This document shows positions 1 through 15,706 of a stretch of DNA of 64,000 nt, in pieces; position 1 is the stretch's first letter; the number at the start of each line of letters is the position of its first letter. The notes beneath the pieces were generated by a model, which did not search any database, had not been told where the DNA came from, and saw nothing but the letters and a program-made list of their open reading frames with translations. This DNA comes from Monilinia fructicola. Its lineage: Eukaryota > Ascomycota > Leotiomycetes > Helotiales > Sclerotiniaceae. The DNA is taken from positions 1,984,001-2,048,000 of the forward strand of contig VICG01000010.1 of NCBI GenBank assembly GCA_008692225.1. The letters run 5' to 3'. The position numbers were made by a program, and so were the translations under genes.

Positions 1-3000
1 ACCATATACTATAATTATATAGTATAAAAGCTATGTAGACATTATATAAAAATATTATATAGTATAAAAAACGCTATATAGTATAAAAGCTATGTAAATA
101 TTATATAAAATATTATCTTAGTACCTATCTAAATATTAATTTTAATATTTATATTAATGAATAATATAGGGTATATCGTTTGTTTAATCAATTTAATCAA
201 AAATAACTTTATAATTTTATATTGTTTAATTAATATATATTTATAGCTTTAAATATTTATATGGATTTATGAATATTCATTATCAGCTTAGGTTTTTGCT
301 AGAGCGGGGTTATAATCAAAAATTTAGGTTACCATAATTTAAGGTTTAATATCCGCCTTACTTATATAAACAAACATTTTGATCAACCTGCCGATATAGA
401 TTTATATACCCTTAGGTAACCGATTTAATCTTTTTATTTCATTTGTATAAACTCAAATTCAAGATCTATATAATAATACCCATTTAAAATCTAAATATCC
501 ATAATGATATGAATTAGTATGGAATTTATATGATTATTTGTATATTCATAAATCCAATATTTTAATTATTATAAATATAAAGCATTTAAAAAAATCTATA
601 TATTAATTTATTTAAATATTAAATTTTCCCATTAATTTCCGCTTTTATTCATTTTTTTTAATACAAAGTAAAAAAATATATTCTTATATTTTATTATTTT
701 ATTATACTTTATTAAACATTCTTTAATATAAATATTATAATTTATTCAATTATTAATAATAATATTATCCATTATAATTAAATTAAAAAGATTAATAATA
801 AATTGTATACAAAGATTAAAATCTATATAAATATATAGATCTATATTATAAAGATTTATATTAAAGATACATTTCGAATAATTACTAATATTAAAGAATA
901 ATATAATATTATTATATAAAATTCTAATATTTTAATATAACAAATTGAAAAAATAAAAAAAATATTTGATTTAGATAAAGAATATAATACAAATTTAAAT
1001 TTTAATTAAACCCTATTTCCTCTTATATTAAATTATAATATATACTTTTTTATATCTTTATCTTTCTTTAAATATTAATATTATAAAACGTGAATAGATA
1101 AAAACTTTGGAATATAAAAATATAAATAATTAAATATATATAAATATAAAGATACAAAACAAATTTATATAAAATCATAAAGCAGAAGTTTTAATTAATT
1201 TAAATATATTATATATTTAATATATAGAAATATTTAATCTTTGAAAAATATAATGTTTAAAATAAATATTAATTGAAGTATTATCCATTCAAAAGATATT
1301 GTATTATATTAAATATAATTCTTATTTCTAAAAACTAAGGATTATACCTATAAAATAAAAAATATTAAACTATTAAAGTATAATATATTTACCTAAGTAT
1401 TCCTAGAATTATTATAATTAACCTTCTTAGAATCTCTAAATATTGAAATATATTATTTTATTTAATCTATAAATCTATAAGCAAATAATATTTGTTAATA
1501 CTAAGAAATTAAAATATTTTTATATTTGATACTAATTGTAAAAGTATTTAAATATTAATATATTTAGATCTAAATTTAAATACTTATATTTGCCTTTATT
1601 ATTATTTTTATTTTTTTCAATCTTGTAAATACTATTATTACCAAAAATGTTTAAATTATTTATTATATAAAATCCTTAAAAAGTATTTATTATAAAAGAA
1701 AATTTAAAAGAAATAAAATAGTTTTAAAGAATTGTTTAATATAAAAGAATTATTATAATCACCAACCTAATTCTTTTAAAAACAAATTTGAAATTAGATC
1801 TTTATACGTTATTAAAATTTGGATTATATATAATAAAATCATATAGCTTTAAAATTATTTCCTTCTAATAATTTTATTTACTTTAATATTCTAGAATTTT
1901 CCAAAATCTATAAAATTAAACAATTATTACAATATATATTACTATTTTTAAAGGTTAATATAATATTAAATATTATATAAACTATTATAAAATCAATTTA
2001 CTTTTAATAAAATATTATCTTATTATATTATATTTATCAAATAAAAATATATTTAATTAATAATACTAAATATAATCAAAAGTTAACTAATTTAATCTAT
2101 TAAACATTTTATTATTAAATTATATATTAGAAAATTCTTATAATTACAATTTAATATTTTAAAATTTATATATATATAACTTAAACAAAAATAGTATCTA
2201 TAATTTATGTATTTATATATTATTCTTTATTTTTGTAATATTTTTAATTTAATCTTTATATTCTTTAATATAATTAGAATATATCAAATATATTTCTTAT
2301 TCAATATTATAAATATAATATTTAAAAGAAAAATACTAAATAATAAAATCAAGTTTATTCCAATTTATTATTTTTTATATTATTTAAGCTTTAGAAAGTT
2401 CTTTTATAAGGTTAAATTTATTTTTCAAAGTTTATTTAATATATTTTATAAAAGTTAATAATATATAGGCCTATAAGTTCAATGTATAAGAATCAAAAAT
2501 TATTAATTTATTTTCTTAATAATATTTTTATACTTCGAAAAATAGTATATCAAAAGATTTTTCAATACTTTATTAAATTTTAGGATAAAATAATACATTT
2601 TAATATATACTATAATTATTATCTAAAAGTTCCTAATTATCGTTTTTGTTTATATAAATTTCTATATATTTATTAATAAAGATTATATTATAATAATAAA
2701 ATAAAGTATATATTTTATTTTTTTTATTTAAACTTTTATTTGTAAAAATAAATTTTTAGTAATAAAAATTATTCTAAAAAAACCAAAGTTTTATTATCTA
2801 TAAATAACCTAAAATCCACATTAATTGATTTAATAGATTTAAAAATTTTATTTAATATTTGCAATAAAATAATTATATTTGTAAAAAATAATGATTATAA
2901 ATCTAAAGGTGTATAAATACTAATATTTGTATTAAATAATCTAAAAGCTTAATATTATTAATAATATATTAATAGATTTTGTAAATTGTAATCTTTTATA

Positions 3001-5869
3001 TTATAAAATGTTAGGTTAATAAATATACGATGTTATTTTATTGTTAATACTTTTAATAAAGATATTAATCTTTTTAATCTTTTTAATAACATTAAATTGT
3101 TTTTATTTATTGTTTTTGCTTAAAACTATAAAATGGATTTTGCTATATTTTATAATTAATGTTAGTTTTTTATTCAAGTTGGATTTATTCTAAGCGTTAA
3201 TATTATTTCAAGATTTAATAAATGAAACCTTTTTGTAATTTATATTTGTTTAGAATATATTAAAAAAATATAGATATAATATAACTTACTTAGTAAAGAT
3301 ACTATATTATTGATTCCAATTATTAATCTCTTTTTTCTACTAAATATTTGTAAGCTTAAATTATTGATATTACCATTATTTGTTATATTTAGATAACCCT
3401 AAAATCATAAAATAAATATCCAGCTTTAATATAAGTTTCCGATTAATCCATAAGTAATTGTAAATTATAAAAATATTAAATAATAGCGTAGATAATAAAA
3501 ATAGTAATTTATAGATTTTAATATTTTTAAATTATAGGTAAATAAAGGAATTAATTGCTTTTTAAGTTTCAGAAATTTAAAAAAGTTAGCGATTTATATA
3601 TTCAATTTTGCGAATATAAATATATAATATTAAAACGTAAAGTAGAATTGGTGAATATTTATTCGATAATATTTTATTTCTTAATTTTATTAGTTATATT
3701 AACCCTAGAATTATAAATATTATTTTATGATATATTTAAAAAGCTTTAGATGATATAATATTGTGAATAATATTATTATTTAATATATGATTTGTTTATT
3801 TTATATATTCACCAAAATTAAAAAATAAACATTAGATTTTGTTTTGTTTATTAATTATAATATTTTCTAATATATTATATATATTAATATTTAAACAAAA
3901 AATCATTTTTTATATATTAAACATAAATTTTATTAATATTAATAATAATTCTAGAATTTGGAATTTATTTATATATTTATATTTTACTTTCTAAACTTTA
4001 GTTATCAATTATTTGCATTTATAGGCAAATTTATATTACTTATACTTAAATAAATTATTATATTTATAATTAAAACCTTAAATTTGCTAAAATGAAGGTA
4101 AATATTATCTATAATATCTATTTATTAATATTATATTTTAATTAAATTCAATACTATCAACATATTTAATTTTTAAGTTTTTAAAATGATTGGGTTAAGT
4201 AAAAAAAGAATTTCAAGAAATCCGTTTATTATTCCGTAAAATACTATTTATACTCTACAAGTTCACCTACGAATTCTGATTAGTATTAGTAGATAAAAGC
4301 AGATTAACAACTATAATAATAATAATAATTATAGTAATAATGATAATTATAATAGTAATAATAATAAAATTATAATTAATAATAAAAAAATAAATAATAA
4401 ATTAGATTTAAAGAATAAATAATAAAATAAAGATAATAAAAACGTTTTATTAAATATTAATATAAATATAATTTTAAATCTAGAATTTTATATTTTGGAA
4501 TTATATATAATTAATAGTTGAGTTAAAATCTTATAAAACTCTCTTATAATTTTAATGAAATTACTCCTATAAATAATATATCTATAATATATCTATTATA
4601 TTATTTAATATTAATCTTACTATTATTAAAGATAAGTTACAATATCAAAATCTAATATCTAATAAAAGAGTATAATAAGATAAGATATTTATTATATTCT
4701 TTACTAATGAAAATAATTATACTAATGATAGCAATATTCTGGCAAATTTACCAATTCCAATAGCAATTGGAGATATTGAAGAATCTGATTGTCTAATAGA
4801 TGAATTTGTAATTTGAACAACCATAGAATCTTCAATAGTATTATTTAGAAAAATTAATATTCCATTAGATATTTCGATTATTGATAATAATATAGAATTA
4901 TTCAATTATTATTATTATTACAATATTATTTATTCCCTGATATTTAAACTAGAGATATCTTTAAGTATATTTATCAAATTTGTTGAGGTTTCTTAAGATA
5001 ATTATACTGTTTTATTATAAATATTATTATCTAATATTAAAATAAAGAAAATACAAAAGTTACTTTATATAAGCAATATACTTAAAAAACATATAAACAA
5101 AATATTTCCTTTACTATTTATAAACCGAAAATTGATTCTTTTTGAATTTAATAAAATCTTGATGAAAACAATTATTTAAAAAAAGGTTAATAAGAAAAAC
5201 AAAACCTTTTATAAGTATTTATATTTTATTAATCCAATTCCGCTTTATATAATATTTATATTATCAAACTTTGTTAAAAAAATATATTTTAGAATAGTAT
5301 AATTAATTAACCATTTTATAGAGTTATACTATTTTTGCAGATAGGCTTCATTCTTAAGATTAATATTAAGAGTATTTACGTATTATTCTAAAAATACTTT
5401 TTATTTTTTATTAGATTTTGTTTATTATAAATGTACTAATATCGAATATTAATATTAAAATAATTTATATTATTATATAAAATGCGTGATTTCTATTGCT
5501 ATAGATTATAAAACAAAAACCGATACTTTGAATAAAAAGATGCTTAAAATTTAATATTATTATATTAATAACAATTTTTTATATAATATTAATATTTCAG
5601 TTTTTAATTTATTTTTACATTCTAATAAACTAATTATATTCTTTAATAATAAAGATTTTATATTCGAATTAAATTTTATTCTTAAGCTAATAAATGTTTA
5701 TTTAAATTATAATTTCGAAGAAAATCCGAACAAAGAATTGTTATCAATATTGTTTCTTAAATATATTTTATTACCTAGAATATTAACCTAATTTTTATAG
5801 AGGGTTATATTATATTATTATAGAATAATTATTAATTATATCATTTTATTTTACTATATTAATCTTATA

Positions 5870-6900
5870 CAAAAAAAGCTAAAGTTAATAGAATTTAAAA
5901 AGTTTTATTTTATTATTTGGGATATAGAATATAAGTTAGGTATACTATATATTTCTATACTATTTAATATATTTATTAATAACTTTAACTTATTTAAGAA
6001 TATTTTTTAATCTTTTATAGAATTTTATTAAACTTTGGTTGAATTTAATAATAAAAACTGAAATCTAAGAATTAATATTTTTCCAATTATTTTAGGTTTT
6101 TATAGTAATAACTTCAATAATATAATTGATATAATAAAATAATTAAAACTATTTAATAAAAGTATATTGGTAAAAATTAATAATATTATTATTAAAATAT
6201 ATATATATACTTAATATTATTATAGAGATATACTTTAACAAAACAAGAACTCCAATATTAAATATTAAAATGCTATTTTGGGTTGTTAATTTTACATTAT
6301 TGATAACAAGAATTATAATAATTTAGATTTTAATATTATTGAAAAAAGCCGATATTATTTTCAAATTGCGAATATATAAATATATATAAATTATATATAG
6401 TTTAAAAAGAATAAAAAAGCATATACAATTAAATAGAGATTAAACTTATTAAATCTATTATTATATAAAATCTCTTTTATACTCAATTTAATTATAACTA
6501 AACTATTGAATTCTACATATTTAAAATTTAATAAAATAACCAATTTATAATATTAAATATTGATTAATATTATATTAATTATTACCGCTAAAAAAAAGTA
6601 TATTTGTTATCTTTAATATTTTAACTTTTTTTGGAAATAGGATTGTTTCCAATCTTTTATTATATATTTGATTAAATATAATTTATCAAATTATATTTAT
6701 TAAATTATAATTATTTTTTATTTATTATAATATAATAATTAATCAATATTAAACAAACTTTAAATACACTTCCGTAACTTTATTAAAAAGAAATTTAATA
6801 ATCCTATTTAATTTATTATTTTAAATTTTATAGCTTTAGCAAAAAATAATAAACTATTAATATTAATAAAATCTCAAATCTCCACAAAACAAAATAAATT
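5870..6900 (+). pseudogene. Plavaka-like (CACTA-related) DNA transposase relic
   Basis: Translating the plus strand across stops gives a conserved fungal transposase pattern. Around 5990-6110 there is a stretch like LFKNIFQSFIEFY followed by INIFPIILGFYSNNFNNII, matching the family's 'NVFPLTLGPHGSNFDDVV' type segment. At about 6225-6290 comes a degraded 'GDMPQQ..N.GF..Q.A..GC' segment, and at 6430-6720 a region resembling the 'DP.HSE..G' and 'W..LQSPIHHL.SYSLSEH' portion. Nearly every mismatch from the expected family pattern is a C-to-T or G-to-A change. The family pattern is recalled knowledge, not a search result. No terminal inverted repeats were found, so element ends are unknown. Inactive. 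Confidence 0.55.
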
Positions 6901-7536
6901 GAAAGTAATTATTATATATATTTGGTATAGATTTTAATAAATATACAAAATTGCAAATAATAATATTAATATAAACCCTCATCGAACAATTACCCTAATT
7001 AATTAATATAAGAACCAAGTGGATACACTAGCCACAAACTTAATTTGTAAAAATAAACCTAAAATATTAATCGATTAATCTAATAAATTACATCAAACAT
7101 TAGAAAAGTTATTTTAAATTATATTTTCTAATATATTCATTTTTTTAATAAACTTGTTAACATTTAATAATAATATATTTACAAAAAATCGGAATCTATT
7201 AAATATAGTATAAACATTAGCTTTATAAACATTTATTAATATTAATAATATAAATATTATATTTAGTAAAAATGAATAAATTAAAAAGATTGTTTAATAT
7301 TAATAAAATATTAACCATCCCAATTATTATATTAATATTTATTATATTTATATAATACCAAAATATATTATAATAATAAACATTAATATTATTTAATAAG
7401 AAAATAAATATAAATGTATTAATTCTTTTATAAAAGAAATAACTAATATTTGTACATCACTAATATCTATAGATTTTAATAAAAGCTTCAAAAAAAAGAT
7501 TTACATCATTAATTACCTTTACATTAAATAAAATTT

Positions 7537-7813
7537 TGTTACGGAGGACGAGTCATACGAAAGCATACGGGGATCACCAATAGGAGCAAGTATAAAATAT
7601 AGAATATGGTATATATGAGTAAGCTAAAAACTTTGCTTTTACTATAGAATAGTAGGAGGAGTATATATAACAAAAAAAAACAATGTGTAACCTTTAATCA
7701 GGGAGCATGGAATGCTCTACATATCCAAGATTAGTATTAGAAGATCGGAATAAACCTTCGGTTTATTTTTTACTAATGATATGGTAGAATTATATGATCA
7801 TTTTTGTGTGATA
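7537..7813 (-). repeat. Copia LTR, copy A (3' LTR in element orientation)
   Basis: Direct repeat partner of 15707-15982. On the plus strand it begins TGTTACGGAGGACGAG and ends TTTTGTGTGATA. Differences from the partner are almost all C/T or G/A, as expected from RIP of a once identical pair. It keeps a hairpin (7746-7768) whose two arms have both changed relative to the other LTR. Confidence 0.85.
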
Positions 7814-10599
7814 TACTTTTTAGATTAAGCTAATTTGCTAGAAGCTAATAAAATGTGATTTTTTGTTAATATATAAATAAGCGTATATATATTAATCCGA
7901 TTTTTTATTATATATTGAAAAGGGATATTATTGTTATTGGGGATCAAATTTGAGAATAAAGAAAAAGAAACTATAAAAAAAGCGTATTGATTTAAAATCA
8001 AAGAAAGAATATTTAACTTTTGATTTTTGATATAGTTAACAATTATTGATGAGTACAAATAGGCGTTTATATAACTTTTTATATTAGTGGTGAAATGCAT
8101 TGAATATATTATAAACAAATAAAAAATATGTTTAAGCGTTTGAGTATAAAATCTATTAGAGTTTATTAAAGCGTTAATAATGTTTAACTATTTAATCCAA
8201 TAAATAAATATTATAGCCTTGTAGATAATAAAGAATATAATTAATAAACGAAATATAACTTTTGAATTTATATAAAAAGCTTTGTGAGAATATATTAAAA
8301 TAATCCTTAATATTTTTAATTCTATTATTTTTATTTATTTAAATATACCTTTAAAACAATCAAAAAGAGCAATTGAATAATTAAAGTAAGATTAAGCAGT
8401 TTAAATTTAAATAAGAAAACATAAAGGATTAAGTTTCGGATTTTTATTATTTAATAAAGCTATTTGTAATATTAATTCTAATATAAATATTAATATTATA
8501 ATTTAGTTTGGTTTTATTTATGATACATTAAAATTTTATAATTCAAATAAGGATTTCGAAAGATTATAAAGCAAAAGATTTAATTATAATCTTATAACTG
8601 TAAGATTTTTTATTATAAATATATTTTAATTATTTATTTAAAAAGCATTTTGTTGATTTTAACTTTTTTTAAATATTTCCCAAAAATATAGAATTCATTA
8701 TTATTTTAGTAATAGCAAAAACGATTTAAAGTTCTTTAATGAAAACTCAAAATCGTAATTTTGAGAATACTCAACGAAATATAAATTGCTTTTTAGGAAT
8801 ATAGGAATATAATTAATTAATTACTTTTATTATAAGTTCCTCTTTTATTATATGTTTATAAGATTATGGATATAGATAATAATGAGGATATAGAAGCATT
8901 TGTTATAAAGGTTAAAAAATTATTTGAATTAAGAGTTATTTTGTAATTATATCGTTTTATTACTCCTATTTTTATTTTTAATATTTATTAAAAGCACTTT
9001 TGTTTTTATTATATTAAATCATTTTATTCGGGGAATAGTAATAGCAAATGTATTAATAATATTAATATTATAAAAAGTTGTTATATATATTACAAAAATC
9101 ATTTTTGTATTATAATTGCTTTTAATTTATATAAAATTATTAATCGTTTATATAGTTTAAGGGATTAAAATAAAACTATTTTTTTACAGGTAAATTTTTA
9201 CCCCTTCAGTTGAAATAATATTAAACTAATATATATTAATTATAAAAACAAATAAGATTATATTATAATATAAAAAAGATAATATTAATAAATTGGGAGA
9301 AAATACAAGAAATATTGTATAAAAGATTATTTGCTTTTATACATAATCCTTCTACTCTTTTTAATCCTTAAAATTATACAATACTTTCTTTAACGTTTTT
9401 TTATTCAATTATAAATTAATGTTTTAAATAATCAAAAAAATTTATTTAAAAGCACTTAAAGGATTATAAAGCAATTAAATTAAATAATATTATTATTTGC
9501 GAAGAAGTTTTTCAAATACTCTATATTAATACTTTTTATTTAGGTTACTTTGATTCTACTGTTGCGGAATTCTCCTTATTAACCATTTGTAATTTTATTA
9601 TGCAAAGTTCTATATCTTATTTTCCTTGAAGTTTTGAATTTTATCTTTTTTGAAGTTTTATTCCTTACTTTATTTATTATAATGCTTTTATTATTACAAA
9701 CTCTTTAATTTTTGCAATATAAGTTTTAGAATCTTAATTTTCTTTTATTACTTATAAAAAGCATTTTATTGTAAAAACATTTTTTCCTAAAAGAAAAATT
9801 ATTTTACTTTTGGATTCTAAAAATAAATTAGTTGATTCTAATTTTAAAATTGTAAAGTTATAAAAGATTATAAGATTGGAAAGAATAAAGGTTAATATTG
9901 TTTGTATATAAATTAAATTAGATGAAAAAAGGATTATTAAGAAAAGGAAAAAGGAAAAGAAGGCAAAATTGTTAAAAGAGATTAAAAAATCTTATAAGAT
10001 AAAAGCAAAGTTTAAAAACTCTTAAAAAAATAAATAATTTTTAAATTATACAATAATCTTCAATTATTGTAATATTGTATATTGAAATATATAATATATA
10101 AAACTTTTAAAAAGGTTTTATATAATTAATCTCTTAATTTTGTTTAATTCTGGATTAAATATCTTATAGATTAAATAATAATCTAAAATGCTTAAATTTC
10201 TAATAAATAAGATTTTTAGTTAATTTGTTAATAAGTATTTAATTCGTTAATAAATATAATACAATAAAACTATTTTTTAAGTACTTTTACTTTAACTATA
10301 TATTCTATATATTAACATATTTAAGCTTGGTGGAGATTCTTTTGTTTTCACTAATTATTAAACGGATTATTTATATATTATTATAATATATAATAATAAG
10401 CTTTTTAATTACCAAATCCATTTTTTTTAAAAATCTAAAAGTGATTATAATTTTTTTTAAAAATTGTTTTATTTCGAAAAGTTTTGTTTTAATAATGGAA
10501 GTAGTAACAGTATCCTATTATATTGTTTTTCATATAACAAAACCGTTAAAAAGCGATATTATATACCTTTAAAATAATCTTTATATTTTAGAATCATTT

Positions 10600-11260
10600 A
10601 CAAATAATATATTAGAAAACATTAAAAACTATAGAATATACTTTATAAAATACTTTATTCCTAAAAATCTTATATTCTATAAATATCAAATATAATAATC
10701 TATTACATCCATATAATCTTAAGAAGGATTAATTAAATAATGATTAAATTAAAAAGCTATAAAAGCAATATTTACTTAGACCATTATTATAGTATATAGG
10801 ATTAATCCAATCTTCTTTTGATATGCTTTTCTAAACGCTATAGGAGTATTCTTTTTATTCTTTTTAAAGATTATAATTAAAAAAAAAGTATATACATTTT
10901 CATTAATTAAATTAAACTTTTTGATAATTTTTTTAATATATGTATTATAAACGAATAAAAGCTTATTCTAAAATTGATCTTTAAGTATACAAATACTTAG
11001 AAACTATTCTATATTATTTAACTTTTGGAGCTTATATATTCTTTTAAACTATTCAATGAATTTTTAAACGTTTTATTTATGCTTTTTGTGGTATATAATC
11101 TAAATATTATTTATAAAGAATAATATCATAAATTTACAATCTTTATTGAAATATATACAGGGCTCCTTTTTATAAACCTCCAATCCTAAACGTATAAATA
11201 TGAATGTAAGCTTTTTAAATTATATTACAAATGAGTTTTTTAATTTATAGAGTGTATAAT
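10600..11260 (-). pseudogene. Copia pol relic: reverse transcriptase to RNase H
   Basis: Minus-strand translation across stops gives, in order: a segment like YTLYKLKNS (the family's VYKLKKALYGLKQAP box, ~11240); RLGLEVYKKEPCIYF (~11150-11185); LFFINNI at ~11103-11130, where the family has LFYVDDI; and then, at 10811-10825 downward, AYQKKIGLILY, the equivalent of the 'YQ..VGSL.Y' box, followed by NIAF..A and a D..RYLQNT-like end near 10.62 kb. The conserved Asp pair of YVDD is replaced by Asn-Asn, i.e. GAY to AAY, a RIP-type change that destroys the active site. Confidence 0.75.
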
Positions 11261-14200
11261 TTAGGATTATAATCTTTTTAGGGATCTTATATTTATTCAG
11301 TAATTAACAATATACTAATACTTTATTAAAATTGTAGATTATATTAACAAAAACATTAATTATATTATATTGCTTAATTTTAAGGTTGTATTTTGCAATT
11401 ATTACTATAATTATTCGAAAAAAGCAAAAAGTAAAAGTAGTAGTATAAATAGTTTTGATTGTAACTTTCTTTTAAAGATTATTATATATTATTAATTTTA
11501 ATTTTCATTTATTTATAAATCCTTATTTATCGTTTTTATAATCAAATATTTATTAAAGAGGGATTGGATATATTATTATTTAATCTAAATTTATTATTCT
11601 TTATATATTCCTCTCTTAAAAATTATTAATCTTTTTTTTATAATCTTGCTTAAATTCTTTTTCAAAAAAATATTTCTTTAATTAATTTTAATTCTTAAAT
11701 AATAAAAAATATTTAAACAATAAATTAATTTGATAATTAATTGCTTTTTAACAATTTAAAGAGTATTAGGTTTATTTGAAATTATAGTAATTATTACACT
11801 ATAAATTGTTATAAAATCCTTTTTGATTTTTAATCTTTTTATATTAAATTAATTAGGCTAAAATATTAAATAGAATTTATCAAATCTTTCAATACCTTTT
11901 TGTTTAATTTTTTATGTAATTATTGTTTTAATATATAATTTTGTATTTTTATAACTATTATATTATTAATTATAATATGTATATTTGTGAATAATTAAAA
12001 AAGTATATATTGATAGTTAATTAAATAATTCGATTTTTTTATTTATAAATAATTAATACTTTTATAAATTAAATGTTATTTGTGGAAGTTCAATGGTTAG
12101 TATTTAAGGTTTTTTTGTAATATAATTGTTAATCGATTTAATTGCAAAAATATGTTTGTTAAATTGCAATAGAGTAATCTTTTTTTTATTTAAAAAGTGT
12201 TTTTTAATTAAATATTTTACACTAGGATATTGTGTATAATCTTAAATAGTATTTAGAGTTATTGTTAACTGTTATAAATAATACTCTCATCAAATCTTTA
12301 TACTTTCCAATTAATCTTTTTTTATATTAAATGTAGAATCGGATTAATTTATATAATTAATATTCATTAAATCAAAATTATTTATACTAATATTATTCGA
12401 ATTTATTATAATATTATTTTTTATATTATTTGATAAAAATAATGTTTGGTTAATTGGTAATTCCATTAATAAATTATTATTATTATTAAACTGTTTTCCT
12501 AAGATTTTTCTATTTTCTTAATTTTTTAATAAATATATTGAGTGGATTAATATAGGATCATTATTTAAAAGATCTTTTTCACCCCTGAGATTAAAATCCA
12601 CCCCTAAGAATAACTTATTAATATTACTTTTTTTTTTGGTATATATAATAATTAAAATCTCGATTTTAATACCTATCTAAATGTTTATTTGATTGTCTAT
12701 GGTATTATTTTTTTTTAGGATTAATCCATTAGGTTTTATTTTATTTAATATATTTAATGTAAAAACAGCTTTTTTTAAACATTGTTTTTGGGTAGAGGTA
12801 AATTTGTTAATTAATAAAATCATTTTTATATATATAATTTTCATTAAAAGTTATATTTTAAATAATAATAATATGGTTGAGTTATAGAATCTAAATACAG
12901 TAAATATTTAATTTTGTAATATATTCTACTAGATATTTTATATAAACTTAAGAATTAGTTTTATATTATTTTTTATATATATTAGTTTTTTGATCCTTAT
13001 CCAAAAAGTATACTTTATAATTGTATTGAAAAATACTGCTTTAGTTAAATCATAAATCCTTTAAAATTTAAATAATAAAAGTAAGATTATTTTTTTAATA
13101 GTAATTTTTAAATTATATATTAAGAATTTTATTAAATGATTTAAAAAATTGATTTTACAATAGATTAATATTATATAAATAGATAATTGTAAAAGTAGTT
13201 TTCATTTACATTTTATCTAATAATCCTAAGGATTAACACATTTTGATTTATTTTATAATAATCTCCTATCCTATTCATTTTATTTTTTTATTGGATTAAT
13301 AGATATATAATAATAAAAGCTTTAATTCAATGTTTTTAAAAATGATTTATTTCTTAAATTCTATTAATCCTAAGATTACAATAATGGATGTATCACGATT
13401 TTGTTTAATTACTATTATTAATAATCTGTATTTTCTACTAACCCAGAATAAGAAATTCTTAATCGTTAAGAATACCTCTACAAATGATTTATTAATAAAT
13501 ATAAAAAAATAAAATATTTTGTTAAATATCTTTTTAATTATTAATAACCAACTTAATCCATTATAACCTCATAAAAAATCAAAAAGATTCTATTATATTT
13601 TATAAAAGGGTTAAAAAGGTTGTTTTTTAAATGTTTTTAATATAACTTACAAAGTATAAATAAAAGAGCATTTTATATATTTTTTTTGGGAATATTAATA
13701 ATCTTCACTTTTTAAATTAATATAATTAAATACTCTAATGCTTATTTTTCAAAATATTCTACGTATTTATACTATATTTTTTTTAAATTTAATCTTTTAG
13801 ATTAAGGATTTTTTAAACATTTGAATGAGTGATATTAATTATTTAAAATTGTAGGATATATTATATAACAATTGTTTATTGGAATAAGTGAAAGATCAAA
13901 ATAAAAGAATAAGGGTTTATATTTTAAGAGTAGGAGATTATTTTTTTTAATTAATTAAATAAAAATAATACTTTTTTTTATAGTATTTGTACAAAGAATA
14001 TTATTATAACCATACACCCATACTCCTAATTTTGCGAGAATAGCCTTTAAAACAATATTTATATAAAAATCTAAAATAAAAGCAATATTTGAAAAAACAA
14101 AATTTATTAATTAAGAATTATTATTATTATTTAAAATATTAGTTATAGTGTGTAATTCTTTACCAATCACCTAATACAAAATTATACTAGCTTCAATTAT

Positions 14201-15706
14201 ATTATTAAGATCAGATGGAGTATATTTGAAATCGTTAAATAACGAAATGTTATTAATTAAATAAATTGATTTATAACTATTAAAGAGAATAGAATAAGCA
14301 AAATAATAAAAATCAATAATTAAAGTAGTAGAGTAGATTCTAGAATTAAATTGTTGAGAGATTATGTAAACAAAAAATGCTTTTTTACTTTTTTAATTAT
14401 TTGATAATTATTTTTTCTTCACAAATCTTAAAATTAAATATTTGAATTGTTAATTATATATTTTTGATTTGATTTTTTTAATAACCTTTTCAGATAGCTT
14501 TTTATTTGATTAATTAATATATTTGCTTATAAAAGTAAATTTAATATTCCTACACCCCTCTGGTTCTCATTTGTAATATAGATGATCCTAATAATTCTTT
14601 GGTTAACAAAAGTATTTACGTTTGAATTTGTTTCTCACAAAAGTATTCTAATTGAAGTTGTTTTTATTATTACTTTTTAAATAATATACATTTTTGTTTT
14701 TTGGATTTTGTATGTTTTTGCTAAACTTTAAATATATTATATTATTATAATTGTTAAGGTTTAATATAAATAATCCTATATAAAGATTTGTTTTGATAAT
14801 ATCAAATTATACTTAAACATATATAAACAAAAATTTCGATTTTATAGCATTGAGAAAATTAATAATTATTTTAGTTCCTCTAACTTCATTAAGATTATAT
14901 GTAATTATTTTTGAATATACGTATAATTAATTTTTATGTTATTTAAAAAGATCATTTTTATTTAATATTGTGTTTATAAGCGTTTGCTTATATACCAATT
15001 AAGTTTATATTATTATAATAATATCAATAAAAGCAAACCGTTTTTTAAAATAAAAAATTATAAACGAGAGTGATCCATTATCATTAGATAGAAAAGTAAC
15101 CTTCATTAAGAATTAGGGATTAATAATAATATTAATCCAATCATACACCTTATAATACAAAATTCTTTTGATAAAGTATATACTCTTAATTACTTTCCAG
15201 GATTGCTTTTTTTCGATTATATTTTTCTTATAAATCCTTTATTATTAATATCTTTAACTTTTATGGTTCCACAAACTTAATAACTATAAAAATATTTATA
15301 TTATTAAAGATAAAGGTATCAATTACTATACTTTAATCTATACTAATTATTACAATATCATATTTACTCTTCTCACAATAATATTCCTTCAATCGCTTTT
15401 AATTTATTTAATCCGTTAATTTTTTAATTATAACGAAAATAAGTAAAATAGTGTTTAATTAATTGATCTATTGAATTCCTACAATATAAAAAGTATTAAG
15501 GTTAATTTTATCCCATATACCCTCTACATTGCATTGTTTTTTAAAAGTATAATATTATTTAATCCATCCATCTCAATTAATAAACTATAATTCAATATTA
15601 GATAACATAATAATTTTTAAGTAAAAAAATAAAATTCTTTAATAATAATTTATATGAATATATTGAAAAAACAATAAAAAATTAATTACTATACCAGACT
15701 TATAAT

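Noticed and set aside
2207..2458. 83-residue I/F/Y/N-rich ORF in the A+T block
   Set aside because: Expected by chance in such A+T-rich DNA; no motif.
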